A DNA stretch of 60,410 nt, from contig CAJTZC010000009.1 in NCBI GenBank assembly GCA_910583745.1, positions 1 through 60,410 on the forward strand, given 5' to 3'. The notes under the pieces are model-generated. The model did not search any database. It saw only the letters and a program-made list of their open reading frames with translations, and had not been told where the DNA came from. Each line of letters begins with the position of its first letter. Positions within the stretch are counted from its first letter, which is position 1. Positions 1 through 8,139 of this stretch are shown here, in pieces. Both the position numbers and the translations under genes were made by a program. The DNA comes from an uncultured Bacilli bacterium. Its GTDB lineage: Bacteria; Bacillota_I; Bacilli_A; RF39; UBA660.

Positions 1-66
1 TTAAATATTGCTTATGCTGAATATATTAATCAGTCTTAATGTTTAACACAACTTTTACCAAAAGAA

Positions 67-86
67 AAAAGACATTGCTGTCTTTT
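67..86 (-). terminator. Rho-independent terminator of the 518-aa membrane protein gene
   Basis: On the minus strand an 8-bp stem (AAAAGACA/TGTCTTTT) with a 4-nt loop is followed by T residues. It lies ten bases past the stop codon at 96. Confidence 0.8.
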
Positions 87-95
87 ACCTTACAT

Positions 96-1652
96 TTACA
101 TTCCTCCAAATAGTTCATAAAAATATAGAACCAAAGCTGAATTTTGCAATTTCATAAGTCTTTCAAACATCTGCTGGTTATCCTCGTCAGTCAAAGACTC
201 CGTTTTAATAGCATTGCTCAAATTATCTTTTGCAATCTCTACACCGTAGTCAACTTGCATATCTAAAGTGATATCATAATCGACTATCTCTCCACTCATC
301 ATACCTCTCACACTGAAATCGATAGTCGAATTAGACGTTCTGCCATCTTTCTTCTTGCTGATAACTTTGACATTTCCTTTTAAATTGCTACTTTCATAAT
401 CATAAACATAATCCATATCGAAAAGGTCTTCACTCATCTCTTTGATGTTTAATAACAATATCTCTTTATTATTTACATATATGATAAATTCGTATCTTTC
501 GTCTTTCTTAGAAATCTGCACTTCTGTCTTCGTTTTTGAAACAATATCATCATAGATAAATTGAACTTTATCGTCTGAACATAACATATACATACTGCTG
601 ATTCCATCAGTAAACGAAGCTTTGACAACTTCATGACCTACACCGACAGTATTTAGAACGAAAAATACTTTGCCATATTCATCTGAATTGCCACTTTTAG
701 AAAGACGGGCATTTTCGAGCTGTTGTTTAAAACTAGCTTTATCCATACTCATCATCTTAGCTAACTTTTCGAGAAGAGCATCTCTTGTCAATATACTATC
801 GATTAAAGCATTGTTGACCCTTACATAAGCAGCATAGTCGATTTCATATGAAATCTTATCTGTCTTCACACTTTTACCATTTAAATCGATAGTCTCTTTT
901 GACATCTTCATCTTTTCGTCATCGAGCGCATCCACGAGAGCGTCTTTTAATTCCTTAACTACAAAATCGATTTCTTCTATAGATAAGCTCTCCGCACTAT
1001 TAAGTTCCCCATCGAACTGCACAGACTCGAACAGCGAATTGAATTTATATTCTCCGAGATTGTACTTGTTCTTAAACATCGTATCGCTCGTCATATAGAG
1101 ATAGTCGTCTTTATTAAATAAATTGATATCGACGAGCTTATCGTTCTCCTTTGTCAGATTAGCGCCCATTTCAGCTCTTTTGTTCTTGTAATCCAAACCG
1201 ATAAAATAGTTGATTTTCTCTTTTTCTATATCCTTATGTTTTTCATCTTTAAACTGCAAACTTCCAGACATTCTAAAACTTTCGTTAAAAAGGTCAACTC
1301 CGTTGTTGCTCGTATTTCCATACTTCTTAAGTTCAGTACTAAAATCTTCATAAGCATTGTTCAACACGATTTTAATAATTTCAGTTGGATTCGAACTAAA
1401 ATACTTATAACCTATAAACCCGGCAATACATACAATTGCTAAGAGAAGTACGACCCAAATTTTAGAGCCACTCCCCTTCTTTTTCATCTCGTCTAACATA
1501 AAAAGGTCGTTATCATCATTCACACTTTCCATCTTGTGCTCGTCCACTTCTGAAGGTTTATCTAAAACCTTCTCGACATTGTTCCCACTGCTGGCATTGG
1601 CATCGACAGACTCGACGACGCGCTTTTTGTTTAAATCATCTTCTACTCCCAT
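96..1652 (-). CDS. Membrane-anchored protein of unknown function (518 aa)
   Basis: I do not recognise the family. The protein starts with about 60 acidic, Asp/Glu-rich residues, then a short basic patch and one hydrophobic helix (about residues 65-85, beginning KIWVVLLLAIV). The remaining ~430 residues, rich in Lys, Asp and Asn, should lie outside the membrane in an N-in topology. There is no cleavable signal peptide, no Cys pair and no catalytic motif that I can name. The size and layout (short cytosolic tail, one helix, large exterior domain) resemble other lone membrane-anchored unknowns in this window (13259-14251, 33582-34778, 37345-37881). It is the last gene before a terminator and is separated from gltX by about 80 bp, so it is probably transcribed alone. 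Confidence 0.75.
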   Translation of the reverse strand: MGVEDDLNKKRVVESVDANASSGNNVEKVLDKPSEVDEHKMESVNDDNDLFMLDEMKKKGSGSKIWVVLLLAIVCIAGFIGYKYFSSNPTEIIKIVLNNAYEDFSTELKKYGNTSNNGVDLFNESFRMSGSLQFKDEKHKDIEKEKINYFIGLDYKNKRAEMGANLTKENDKLVDINLFNKDDYLYMTSDTMFKNKYNLGEYKFNSLFESVQFDGELNSAESLSIEEIDFVVKELKDALVDALDDEKMKMSKETIDLNGKSVKTDKISYEIDYAAYVRVNNALIDSILTRDALLEKLAKMMSMDKASFKQQLENARLSKSGNSDEYGKVFFVLNTVGVGHEVVKASFTDGISSMYMLCSDDKVQFIYDDIVSKTKTEVQISKKDERYEFIIYVNNKEILLLNIKEMSEDLFDMDYVYDYESSNLKGNVKVISKKKDGRTSNSTIDFSVRGMMSGEIVDYDITLDMQVDYGVEIAKDNLSNAIKTESLTDEDNQQMFERLMKLQNSALVLYFYELFGGM

Positions 1653-1733
1653 ATACTTCTCACTTTCTCCCTTATTATATGTTCATAATATCATAGATTA
1701 GAATAATTGTAAAATAAAAAGCCACCTAAGTAG

Positions 1734-3383
1734 CTAAATTTGTTCACATCTTTTCAGCATTCTATCTTTGCCTAAGATACTCATAAGTTCATACAAATCA
1801 GGTGTCATCACTTCGCGAGTTAAGACGATGCGGAGTACCGTCGATACGTCGCCGACATGGCCTTTGTACGCTTCAGGATTCTCCTTATATTCCTTGACTT
1901 CTGGTGCATACCCAAATTCCTTCGCAAGCTCTTTCACCTTTCCGAACCAAGTATCCTTGTCGTCCGCTTCGTCGTAATACTTATCAAAATAAGTGGAGAC
2001 AAGTTTTTTAATTTCATCCAAATCACTTATAGTTTGGAATTCATAGCCCTTCATCTCTTTATCCCACAAAGAATCAAACATATACCAGATTTTACCCTTG
2101 ACCTCTGAATAACAAGCATAATCCTTACGAGGTTTTTTCTGTTCCCTTTCGATGTTCAGAATTCTCTTCGCATAGCCCTCATCGGCACTTAAAAGCTCAA
2201 AGAACTCTTCGTCATAATTTCTAGTCCACTCCAAAAGCTCACCGTACAGTTCTTCTTTGTTCATTTTACTGATGATATTCTTCGAAATATTGTCTAACTT
2301 ATCCAAATCGAAAAGCGCACCAGAAGCACTCATCTTCTTTGGACTAAAATCGAACTCATAGAAAGGTGCATCGGGGTGAGAAGTTCTCCACTCTTCGTAA
2401 TTAGAATTCGCGATAGTCATGACCGACTCGATGACTGCTGCAGCGGGATATCCTTTTTCTGTGTAGTAGAACATCAAAGCCTCAGGGTCTTTTCTCTTAC
2501 TTATCTTTCGAATCGTATCGCCATCTTTCTTCAATATCAATGAATTGTGGATATACTTCGGCATCTTATACCCAAACGTCTTAAACAATTCGTGATGGAT
2601 GGGAACGCTAGAAATCCACTCTTCTCCTCGTACGACATGCGTAGTTCTCATCAAATGGTCATCGACCAAATGGGCAAAGTGATAAGTAGGCAACAAATCC
2701 TCACTTTTCATGATAGGGAAATCCAAATCGTTCTCCGGAAATTCCATTTTGCCCTTATTTTGCTCTTCAAAGATAAACTTCTTGTCAAAATCTCCCATAG
2801 ATTTAAATCGAATGACGTACTTTTCGCCGTTCTTTATTCTTTCCATGGCCTCATCGATAGGTAAATTTCTAAATCTAGCAAATCTGCCATATATGCCGAT
2901 TCGTTTTTTTGCTGCGAGCTGATTTTCTCTTATCTCGTCGACTTCCTCTTTGCTCATAAAACAAGGATACGCTCTACCGATTTCTATAAGATGTTTCACA
3001 TAAGCGTGATAAATTTCGATGCGTTCGCTTTGAATATAAGGACCGTAGTTTCCGACAACTTCACCATTGTATTCGTATTCATCTGGATAGATTCCATAGT
3101 GCTTTAAAGTCTTATGTATAAAATCGACTGCCCCTTCAACAGTTCTAGCTTGGTCCGTATCTTCATTTCGTACAAAGAATACCCCTCCACTTTTCTTTGC
3201 TAAAACATAGTTTATCGTCGCACTCATCATATTTCCGATATGCATAAATCCAGTGGGACTTGGTGCAAAACGGACGACCTTCGCTCCCTCAGGAAGCTCT
3301 CTCTCGGGATACATCGTTTCATAATCCTCAATCGTCTTCGTTATATTTGGAAATATCAAATTTGCCAAATCTTTATTCGTCAT
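1734..3383 (-). CDS. gltX: Glutamyl-tRNA synthetase
   Basis: Class I aminoacyl-tRNA synthetase that charges tRNA with glutamate in the cytoplasm. Near residues 40-52 it has the segment FAPSPTGFMHIGN, containing the HIGH-type signature, and near residue 310 the KISKR sequence that stands for KMSKS. The Glu-specific segments (NEDTDQAR, VVRGEEWISS) are also seen. At 549 aa it is longer than the usual ~480-500 aa, with extra sequence before the signature and in the C-terminal anticodon-binding part. I chose the ATG at 3383 because AAGAAGTG lies at good spacing; an in-frame GTG at 3392 is nine bases upstream but has no spaced ribosome binding site. It follows the GNAT fragment by 15 bp and may be cotranscribed with gpmI-like. 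No T-box is visible upstream, unlike glyS and pheS. Confidence 0.93.
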   Translation of the reverse strand: MTNKDLANLIFPNITKTIEDYETMYPERELPEGAKVVRFAPSPTGFMHIGNMMSATINYVLAKKSGGVFFVRNEDTDQARTVEGAVDFIHKTLKHYGIYPDEYEYNGEVVGNYGPYIQSERIEIYHAYVKHLIEIGRAYPCFMSKEEVDEIRENQLAAKKRIGIYGRFARFRNLPIDEAMERIKNGEKYVIRFKSMGDFDKKFIFEEQNKGKMEFPENDLDFPIMKSEDLLPTYHFAHLVDDHLMRTTHVVRGEEWISSVPIHHELFKTFGYKMPKYIHNSLILKKDGDTIRKISKRKDPEALMFYYTEKGYPAAAVIESVMTIANSNYEEWRTSHPDAPFYEFDFSPKKMSASGALFDLDKLDNISKNIISKMNKEELYGELLEWTRNYDEEFFELLSADEGYAKRILNIEREQKKPRKDYACYSEVKGKIWYMFDSLWDKEMKGYEFQTISDLDEIKKLVSTYFDKYYDEADDKDTWFGKVKELAKEFGYAPEVKEYKENPEAYKGHVGDVSTVLRIVLTREVMTPDLYELMSILGKDRMLKRCEQI

Positions 3384-3398
3384 AAAATTCACTTCTTT

Positions 3399-3569
3399 CT
3401 ATTTTCGTATTCTTTTTGTCATTCCATAACCTCCATAACCGGAAGGAACTCTCATAAAACCACATTTTTCATAAAATTGTTCCTTTCCTTCCATGGAAAT
3501 CAATGTAATACTACAAGATTCTCCTTCTTTAACTCGTGCTTGGAGTTCATCGACTATCTCTACCTTCAT
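3399..3569 (-). pseudogene. C-terminal fragment of a GNAT acetyltransferase (56 aa)
   Basis: A short reading frame starts at ATG 3569 after GGAGG and stops at 3399. Its second half (FYEKCGFMRVPSGYGGYGMT) is the typical end of a GNAT N-acetyltransferase: the FYEKxGF strand followed by Pro, Gly-rich turn and Gly-Met. A full GNAT has 140-180 residues, so the acetyl-CoA binding motif A and the N-terminal half are missing. The frame begins only 22 bp after the gpmI-like stop and ends 15 bp before gltX. It is either a deletion remnant that kept a good ribosome binding site, or a small protein that evolved from one. I cannot tell whether it is translated. Confidence 0.65.
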
Positions 3570-3591
3570 CGTTCATTCCTCCAAACATTTT

Positions 3592-5079
3592 CTACTTTAT
3601 CAAAACTTTGCTAGCTCTCATCGATTCTGGAATGCTGATATCCATATAAGATAAAATCGTAGGAGCGATATCTGCTAAAGTTCCGGTTTCTAACTGCACC
3701 TTGGAATCCGTCATGATGAATGGAACGCGATTTACAGTATGAGTCGTGACCGTTTTTCCTTCCTTATCGTACATCTCCTCGACATTTCCATGTGTACTTG
3801 TTATCACGATAGTATAAAAATTCAAGGCGGCACTTTCCACAATCTTGCCGATGCACTCATCTAAAAATTCCAACATCTTAACCGTCTCCTCCATCTCGCC
3901 CGTATGACCAATCCGATCGACGAGACCCAATCCAGCAACGATAAACTCGGTGTCTTTTTCCATACACTTGATGACTTGCTTAGTAAAAGCGACCGCGTGC
4001 AATTCCTTTTGACGCTTTGTATCGACACAAGGAATTTCCACTTGATATAAATTACATTTCTTAATTTTATCGCGCGAATCTCCATTGAAGAAATAAGTGA
4101 CATTCTCATAATCCTCTGGAAGCGCCACACGAGCTTGAGTGATTTCCAACTTACCTAAGTACTTGCTCAAGTTAATCGAAGCATCATCTTCCTCGTTGAT
4201 GAGCACTGTTGAATTGACCTTTTCATCGACAGGATACATCGTCAAAAGCTTTAAATTTTCTACAAAGACTGTCTCAAACTCGTCGATTTCCTCCGGGTTA
4301 GAAAGAGCAGTCAAAAACTCCTTCGCACTGTCTTCTTCAAAGTTAGTCCATATCACAACATCATTCTTTTTCAAGTTTTTATCTTGCTCCACAATCATAG
4401 GAGGCAAAAACTCATCCGTAATATTTCTGATATAGCAATTTTTCAAAGCCAAAGGCATCTCTTTAATTTTTAAACCTACACCGTTGCGTATTAAATCGTA
4501 GTAGACCTTAATTCTATCCCATTTGCCTTCCATATCCATCGCATAGTACCGTCCACAGATGGAGACGATTGGCACCTCCGTCGCCTGCAACATCTCGATG
4601 TATTGTTGAGCACTTTTGGCTTCCACATCTTTCCCATCAGCGATAAAATCGATGACGACTTTGACCTTCTGCGTCTTCAAATATTCGATTATCTTTATCG
4701 TATCTTTGATGTTAGAACTGATGCCACCGTCACTCATGAGACCGATGATGTGAATAGTACTTCTGTGCTTCTTAGCAAACTCCACCGCGTCCTTTAAAGC
4801 TGGATTTGTTGCAAGGGAATCGACGTCGACAAACTCGTTCATAAAGGAACTCCTCTGCTTCAAAACTCGACCTGCTCCGATAGTCTTATAACCGACCTCT
4901 TCGTTTCCGGGTTGGTCCTCGCGAAGTCCGACTGCCGTTCCGGAAGCGCCCAACTCTACATGGGGATATTTGGCTAAGAGTTCCTTATAATTGGGCATGT
5001 TCGCTTTTTTTAAAGCATTTCCTTCTTCGACATCGCTAATCCCAAGACCATCGATAATAAGTGTAAGAATTTTTTTCAT
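3592..5079 (-). CDS. Cofactor-independent phosphoglycerate mutase-like protein, probably inactive
   Basis: Full-length homologue (495 aa, usual ~510) of GpmI, the two-metal enzyme that interconverts 3- and 2-phosphoglycerate. The fold landmarks are clear: LIIDGLG at the N-terminus, IGAGRV, CGRYYAMD, DRIGHTG, THGNVEEM and THTVNRVPF. Yet most catalytic positions differ. The phosphoserine motif GNSEVGH reads GNEEVGY (Glu60 for Ser); GGVHSH reads GGISSN; DGRD reads DGKD; the MDRD arginine is lost; NFRPDR reads NFEEDS, losing both substrate arginines; ITADHG reads ITSTHG. Asp10, Arg177, Asp388, His392, His430 and His447 remain. By family knowledge the enzyme cannot work without the serine, so this is likely a pseudoenzyme or has a new role. 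It is upstream of the GNAT fragment and gltX. Start ATG is at 5079. Confidence 0.85.
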   Translation of the reverse strand: MKKILTLIIDGLGISDVEEGNALKKANMPNYKELLAKYPHVELGASGTAVGLREDQPGNEEVGYKTIGAGRVLKQRSSFMNEFVDVDSLATNPALKDAVEFAKKHRSTIHIIGLMSDGGISSNIKDTIKIIEYLKTQKVKVVIDFIADGKDVEAKSAQQYIEMLQATEVPIVSICGRYYAMDMEGKWDRIKVYYDLIRNGVGLKIKEMPLALKNCYIRNITDEFLPPMIVEQDKNLKKNDVVIWTNFEEDSAKEFLTALSNPEEIDEFETVFVENLKLLTMYPVDEKVNSTVLINEEDDASINLSKYLGKLEITQARVALPEDYENVTYFFNGDSRDKIKKCNLYQVEIPCVDTKRQKELHAVAFTKQVIKCMEKDTEFIVAGLGLVDRIGHTGEMEETVKMLEFLDECIGKIVESAALNFYTIVITSTHGNVEEMYDKEGKTVTTHTVNRVPFIMTDSKVQLETGTLADIAPTILSYMDISIPESMRASKVLIK

Positions 5080-5143
5080 AATCTCAAATTCACCAAGAAC
5101 ATTTTAACATATATGAAAAAAATTCTCCACTATAAAACAAAAA

Positions 5144-5180
5144 GAGAGAAAAAATGCACTTTTTCACTTTTTCTTCTCTC
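5144..5180 (-). terminator. Terminator of the TagA-like gene
   Basis: On the minus strand GAGAGAA pairs with TTCTCTC around an A/T-rich interior, followed by TTTTTGTTTT. The hairpin overlaps the stop codon at 5164. Confidence 0.65.
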
Positions 5181-5937
5181 GATAGACGTCGAACATAAAC
5201 TTGACATTATTGCAATAAAACCGTTTCAACCTCGATGGCTCCGTGGCAATACGATAGAGCCATTCGAGATTGAGCTTGATAAAAATCCTAGGAGCTCTCT
5301 TTTTTGCCCCCGACAAGACATCAAAAGTCCCACCAACTCCGATAAAAAGTCCTTTTTTTACTTTATATAAATTTCTTGCAATGAGCTTCTCTTGCAGAGG
5401 CACACCCATGGCGACCAAGGTGACGTCGGGGCTCAACTCGGCAATCGTATCGAACACTGCATCCTTATCTTCTACATACCCATCGACTGCTCCTAAAACC
5501 TTGATACAAGGATACTCCTTGCGTATCATCTCTACAAGACTCTCCAGCACTTCTTCCCTAGAACCGAACAAAAACAGTGTTTTCTTTTTATTATTTATCA
5601 GTTCCAAAAGCTTCTCTGCCGTATCGATGCCCGTTATTCTTTCTGCGACATCGACCCCATACTTGCGAGCAGCTTTGACGATGGCGATGCCGTCAGGCAA
5701 GATATCGTTCTCTTCACAAAGTATAATATTTTCTAATTCCGTGTCCGTTTTCGCCAATCGAAACGTCTCTGGATTGGCAGTCACGATGAACTTCCTTTCA
5801 CAATTATCCAAATATTTGCTCAATTTGATGTAATAATCATTCTTACTGCGTGTATAAAGTCTCAAAAAATAATCCTTCAATGAGAACCACCGCCATTCTC
5901 CTACACTAATTTTACCAAATAAATGGTAATGTTGCAA
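5164..5937 (-). CDS. WecG/TagA/CpsF family glycosyltransferase
   Basis: Family that transfers a hexosamine (N-acetylmannosamine in TagA, its uronate in WecG) to a lipid-linked GlcNAc on the inner membrane face, the second step of wall teichoic acid or related glycan synthesis. Visible signatures: VTANPETFRLA, DGIAIVKAARKYG, RITGID, MGVPLQEKLI, GVGGTFDVLSG and the C-terminal RAPRIFIKLNLEWLYRI with a basic tail for membrane contact. The length (257 aa) fits. No ATG fits the N-terminus; the start at 5937 is TTG without a clear Shine-Dalgarno, 18 bp after the upstream gene stops, so translational coupling is likely. Substrate cannot be told from sequence. Only this one glycan gene is in the window. 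Confidence 0.85.
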   Translation of the reverse strand: MQHYHLFGKISVGEWRWFSLKDYFLRLYTRSKNDYYIKLSKYLDNCERKFIVTANPETFRLAKTDTELENIILCEENDILPDGIAIVKAARKYGVDVAERITGIDTAEKLLELINNKKKTLFLFGSREEVLESLVEMIRKEYPCIKVLGAVDGYVEDKDAVFDTIAELSPDVTLVAMGVPLQEKLIARNLYKVKKGLFIGVGGTFDVLSGAKKRAPRIFIKLNLEWLYRIATEPSRLKRFYCNNVKFMFDVYREKKK

Positions 5938-5955
5938 GAAAATAGCGCATCCAGC

Positions 5956-6525
5956 CTACTTGAGTCTAACCCGATTCGCCCTCGAATACCGAAAACCGTC
6001 ATAGACAAATCGCTTCTCTAAAGCGATGTCCCCTATTTCGACAATATTTAGTATGTCTTTTTCGAAGTGAACGAGAAGATTGATGTTCCCCTTGCTAACT
6101 AAAAAAGAAGGAGCAAAAGCCTTCATTTCTCTCTCGACAGAAGTTCGGCTATCGAAAAAGAAAAGGTCAAAAAAGTTTTTCCATCCGCGTCGCACCTTGA
6201 CCCTCGATAACACATAGACCTTCCAAGGACCAGAAAAGAATTTTTTCAGCATTTTCATATAGGCGACATAGATATTATCGAATTTTTCTCTATCTATTTT
6301 ATAAGTAAAATGAAGTGTACCCAACCTAAAATCTTCACTCAAAGCTTTCTCCTCATCGATATCCAACATTTCACAGAGAAGCTTCCACGTCTGCGTATCG
6401 GGTTCCTCGCTTACGCTTTCCATTTTCTCAAACTTTTTGACATCGACACGCAAAATTTCTGCCAAAATTTTTTTATCCAATCCGAGACGTCTTCTCATCT
6501 CGACTATTATTTCATGTTTCTTCAA
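5956..6525 (-). CDS. Protein with HTH-like N-terminus, function unknown (189 aa)
   Basis: The first ~60 residues can be read as a divergent XRE-type helix-turn-helix (RRRLGLDKKILAEILRVDVK), but no strong DNA-recognition pattern is seen. The rest, about residues 65-189, is rich in Phe, Lys and Arg and has no membrane segment; I do not recognise it. It lies 18 bp upstream of the TagA-like gene on the same strand and both probably form one transcript. A role tied to cell envelope glycan regulation would be guesswork. Confidence 0.6.
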   Translation of the reverse strand: MKKHEIIVEMRRRLGLDKKILAEILRVDVKKFEKMESVSEEPDTQTWKLLCEMLDIDEEKALSEDFRLGTLHFTYKIDREKFDNIYVAYMKMLKKFFSGPWKVYVLSRVKVRRGWKNFFDLFFFDSRTSVEREMKAFAPSFLVSKGNINLLVHFEKDILNIVEIGDIALEKRFVYDGFRYSRANRVRLK

Positions 6526-6583
6526 AATGCCCTCCCTATATATGATTTATCATCTTAAACATTATACTACAATAAAAATAAAA

Positions 6584-6602
6584 AGCACAGATTTTCTATG
6601 CT
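6584..6602 (-). terminator. Terminator of the AI-2E family gene
   Basis: On the minus strand AGCATAG pairs with CTGTGCT around AAAAT, then TTTTATTTTTA. It overlaps the end of the coding region. Confidence 0.7.
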
Positions 6603-7738
6603 TTCTTCGCCGTTCGCGCGTTTTTAGTTTTTTTCTTCTCTACCTGTAGCTCTATTTCCGCATCTTCATGGGACACCTTCGTTATGAACAACGAATACCC
6701 TATTGCAGTAATTGGAATACACAGTATCATTCCTAAGAAACCTGCGAGTTTTCCTCCGACTAAAATGGCAATAATCGTGACGACTGGTGGCAATCCGACG
6801 TGGCCGCCCACGACCCTAGGATAGATGAAGTTGTTTTCGATTTGTTGGACGACTTGGAAGACGACGACGAACAAAATCGCCTGTTGAATACTCGTCGTCC
6901 CTATCAAAATAGCACCGATGACACAGGCAATCGTCGCCCCAAAAATAGGAACGATGGCCGTCACAGCCGTCAAAAAGGCAATAGTCAAAGCATAAGGGAA
7001 TTGAAAGATGACGAACGAAATGAACATCAAGACTCCCAAGATGAGACATTCCAAACATTGATAGGTAATGAAATCGTGAAAAGATTTATTTGCCAAAGAT
7101 AACACCTCATGAACGCTTCGGTTCATCTTTTTATCGAAAATCTTATCGACAAAACTGTTTAACACACTCAAGATTCTTTCCTTCTCGAATAGAAAATACA
7201 CCGCAATGATGATTCCTGTCACCAAATCGACGACGAAGGTGACAAAATTAGAAAGCATGCTCGAAAAATTAGCGACGAGAGAACTGAACACAGTCGATAA
7301 CAGATTGGCAACTTCCGAATTTCCCGAAAAATTCTTAATATATTCAGAAAGTTCCGTATTTCGGAATGTATTCAATAAGAAATTGTTTAAACTCGTCATC
7401 ATCGTCGGCAACTGTCCTACCAAATACGTAGCGCTATCTATAAAATCGGGTATAACCCAAACGAAGAGAATGATGAACACGAACAATACCATTGTAATCG
7501 CCGACAGCAAAGAGAACACGCGAATTCCCTTACTGCTTCGTCCAAAAACTTCTTTCTCTATAATCGACATCGGCACATTCAACGTAAAAGCCAAAGCGAC
7601 ACCAATCCAGACAGGCGTTAAAATGCCGAACAGATTTCCAAAAAAATGGACGATGCTCTTTATATGAAATAAGACAAAAGCCAAAATCATCGCATACGTT
7701 ATGATTACAAAATACTTTTTATATGGTTTCAAATTCAT
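6596..7738 (-). CDS. AI-2E family (PerM-type) membrane transporter
   Basis: A 380-aa polytopic protein of the AI-2 exporter/PerM family. Hydrophobic segments occur near residues 8-30, 35-60, 65-90, 145-175, 205-230, 235-260, 265-295 and 305-345. The family signature around residues 270-320 is readable (YPRVVGGHVGLPPVVTIIAI). Members are thought to export autoinducer-2 or other small molecules, and some exchange Na+ for protons, so the substrate is open. I chose ATG 7738 because GGAGGG is nine bases upstream; a longer frame to 7822 crosses the promoter region and lacks a ribosome binding site. The basic Lys-rich tail is cytosolic. It is divergently transcribed from nfu. Confidence 0.85.
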   Translation of the reverse strand: MNLKPYKKYFVIITYAMILAFVLFHIKSIVHFFGNLFGILTPVWIGVALAFTLNVPMSIIEKEVFGRSSKGIRVFSLLSAITMVLFVFIILFVWVIPDFIDSATYLVGQLPTMMTSLNNFLLNTFRNTELSEYIKNFSGNSEVANLLSTVFSSLVANFSSMLSNFVTFVVDLVTGIIIAVYFLFEKERILSVLNSFVDKIFDKKMNRSVHEVLSLANKSFHDFITYQCLECLILGVLMFISFVIFQFPYALTIAFLTAVTAIVPIFGATIACVIGAILIGTTSIQQAILFVVVFQVVQQIENNFIYPRVVGGHVGLPPVVTIIAILVGGKLAGFLGMILCIPITAIGYSLFITKVSHEDAEIELQVEKKKTKNARTAKKA

Positions 7739-7804
7739 AAGAAGTCCCTCCACAGTACGATTATAACACAGCTTTCCCACAAAATCCTCGACTTTTTTAA
7801 GCTG

Positions 7805-7833
7805 TTGACAAACGAAATACAATTTTATATACT
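7805..7833 (+). promoter_or_regulatory. Sigma-A promoter of the NifU-like gene
   Basis: TTGACA (7805-7810), a 17-bp spacer and TATACT (7828-7833) precede the ATG at 7858; AGAGGA serves as ribosome binding site. Confidence 0.75.
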
Positions 7834-7857
7834 AGAATAACATAAGAGGAAAAGAAT

Positions 7858-8139
7858 ATGAAAAAAGAAAAAAGCGACATACAGACAAGCAGAGAAACAA
7901 AAAAGACCGACATTCAAAAAATCAAAGAGACGATAGAGGAAATTCGTCCATTTCTAAATATGGAAGGCGGAGACGTCGATTTTATCAAATACGATGAAGA
8001 ATCGAAGACAGTCTATGTCAAAATGCTCGGTGCATGCGCTATGTGCATCGCCCAAGACGAAACTTTAGAGATTGGTCTTCTCGAAGCCATCAAAGAGAAA
8101 GTTCCCGAAGTAGAAAACATCATCAACACACCGTTATGA
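7858..8139 (+). CDS. NifU-like (Nfu) iron-sulfur scaffold/carrier protein
   Basis: A 93-aa protein that is almost entirely the NifU C-terminal domain. It carries FLNMEGGDVDF and the cluster-binding CxxC in GACAMCIAQD, followed by the usual LEIGLLEAIKEKVPEV helix. Family members bind a [4Fe-4S] cluster between two subunits and hand it to target proteins. The first ~25 residues are Lys-rich and not conserved. It has its own promoter and its last six bases overlap, on the opposite strand, the end of the YutH-like gene (8134), which leaves no room for a terminator between them. Confidence 0.92.
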   Translation: MKKEKSDIQTSRETKKTDIQKIKETIEEIRPFLNMEGGDVDFIKYDEESKTVYVKMLGACAMCIAQDETLEIGLLEAIKEKVPEVENIINTPL

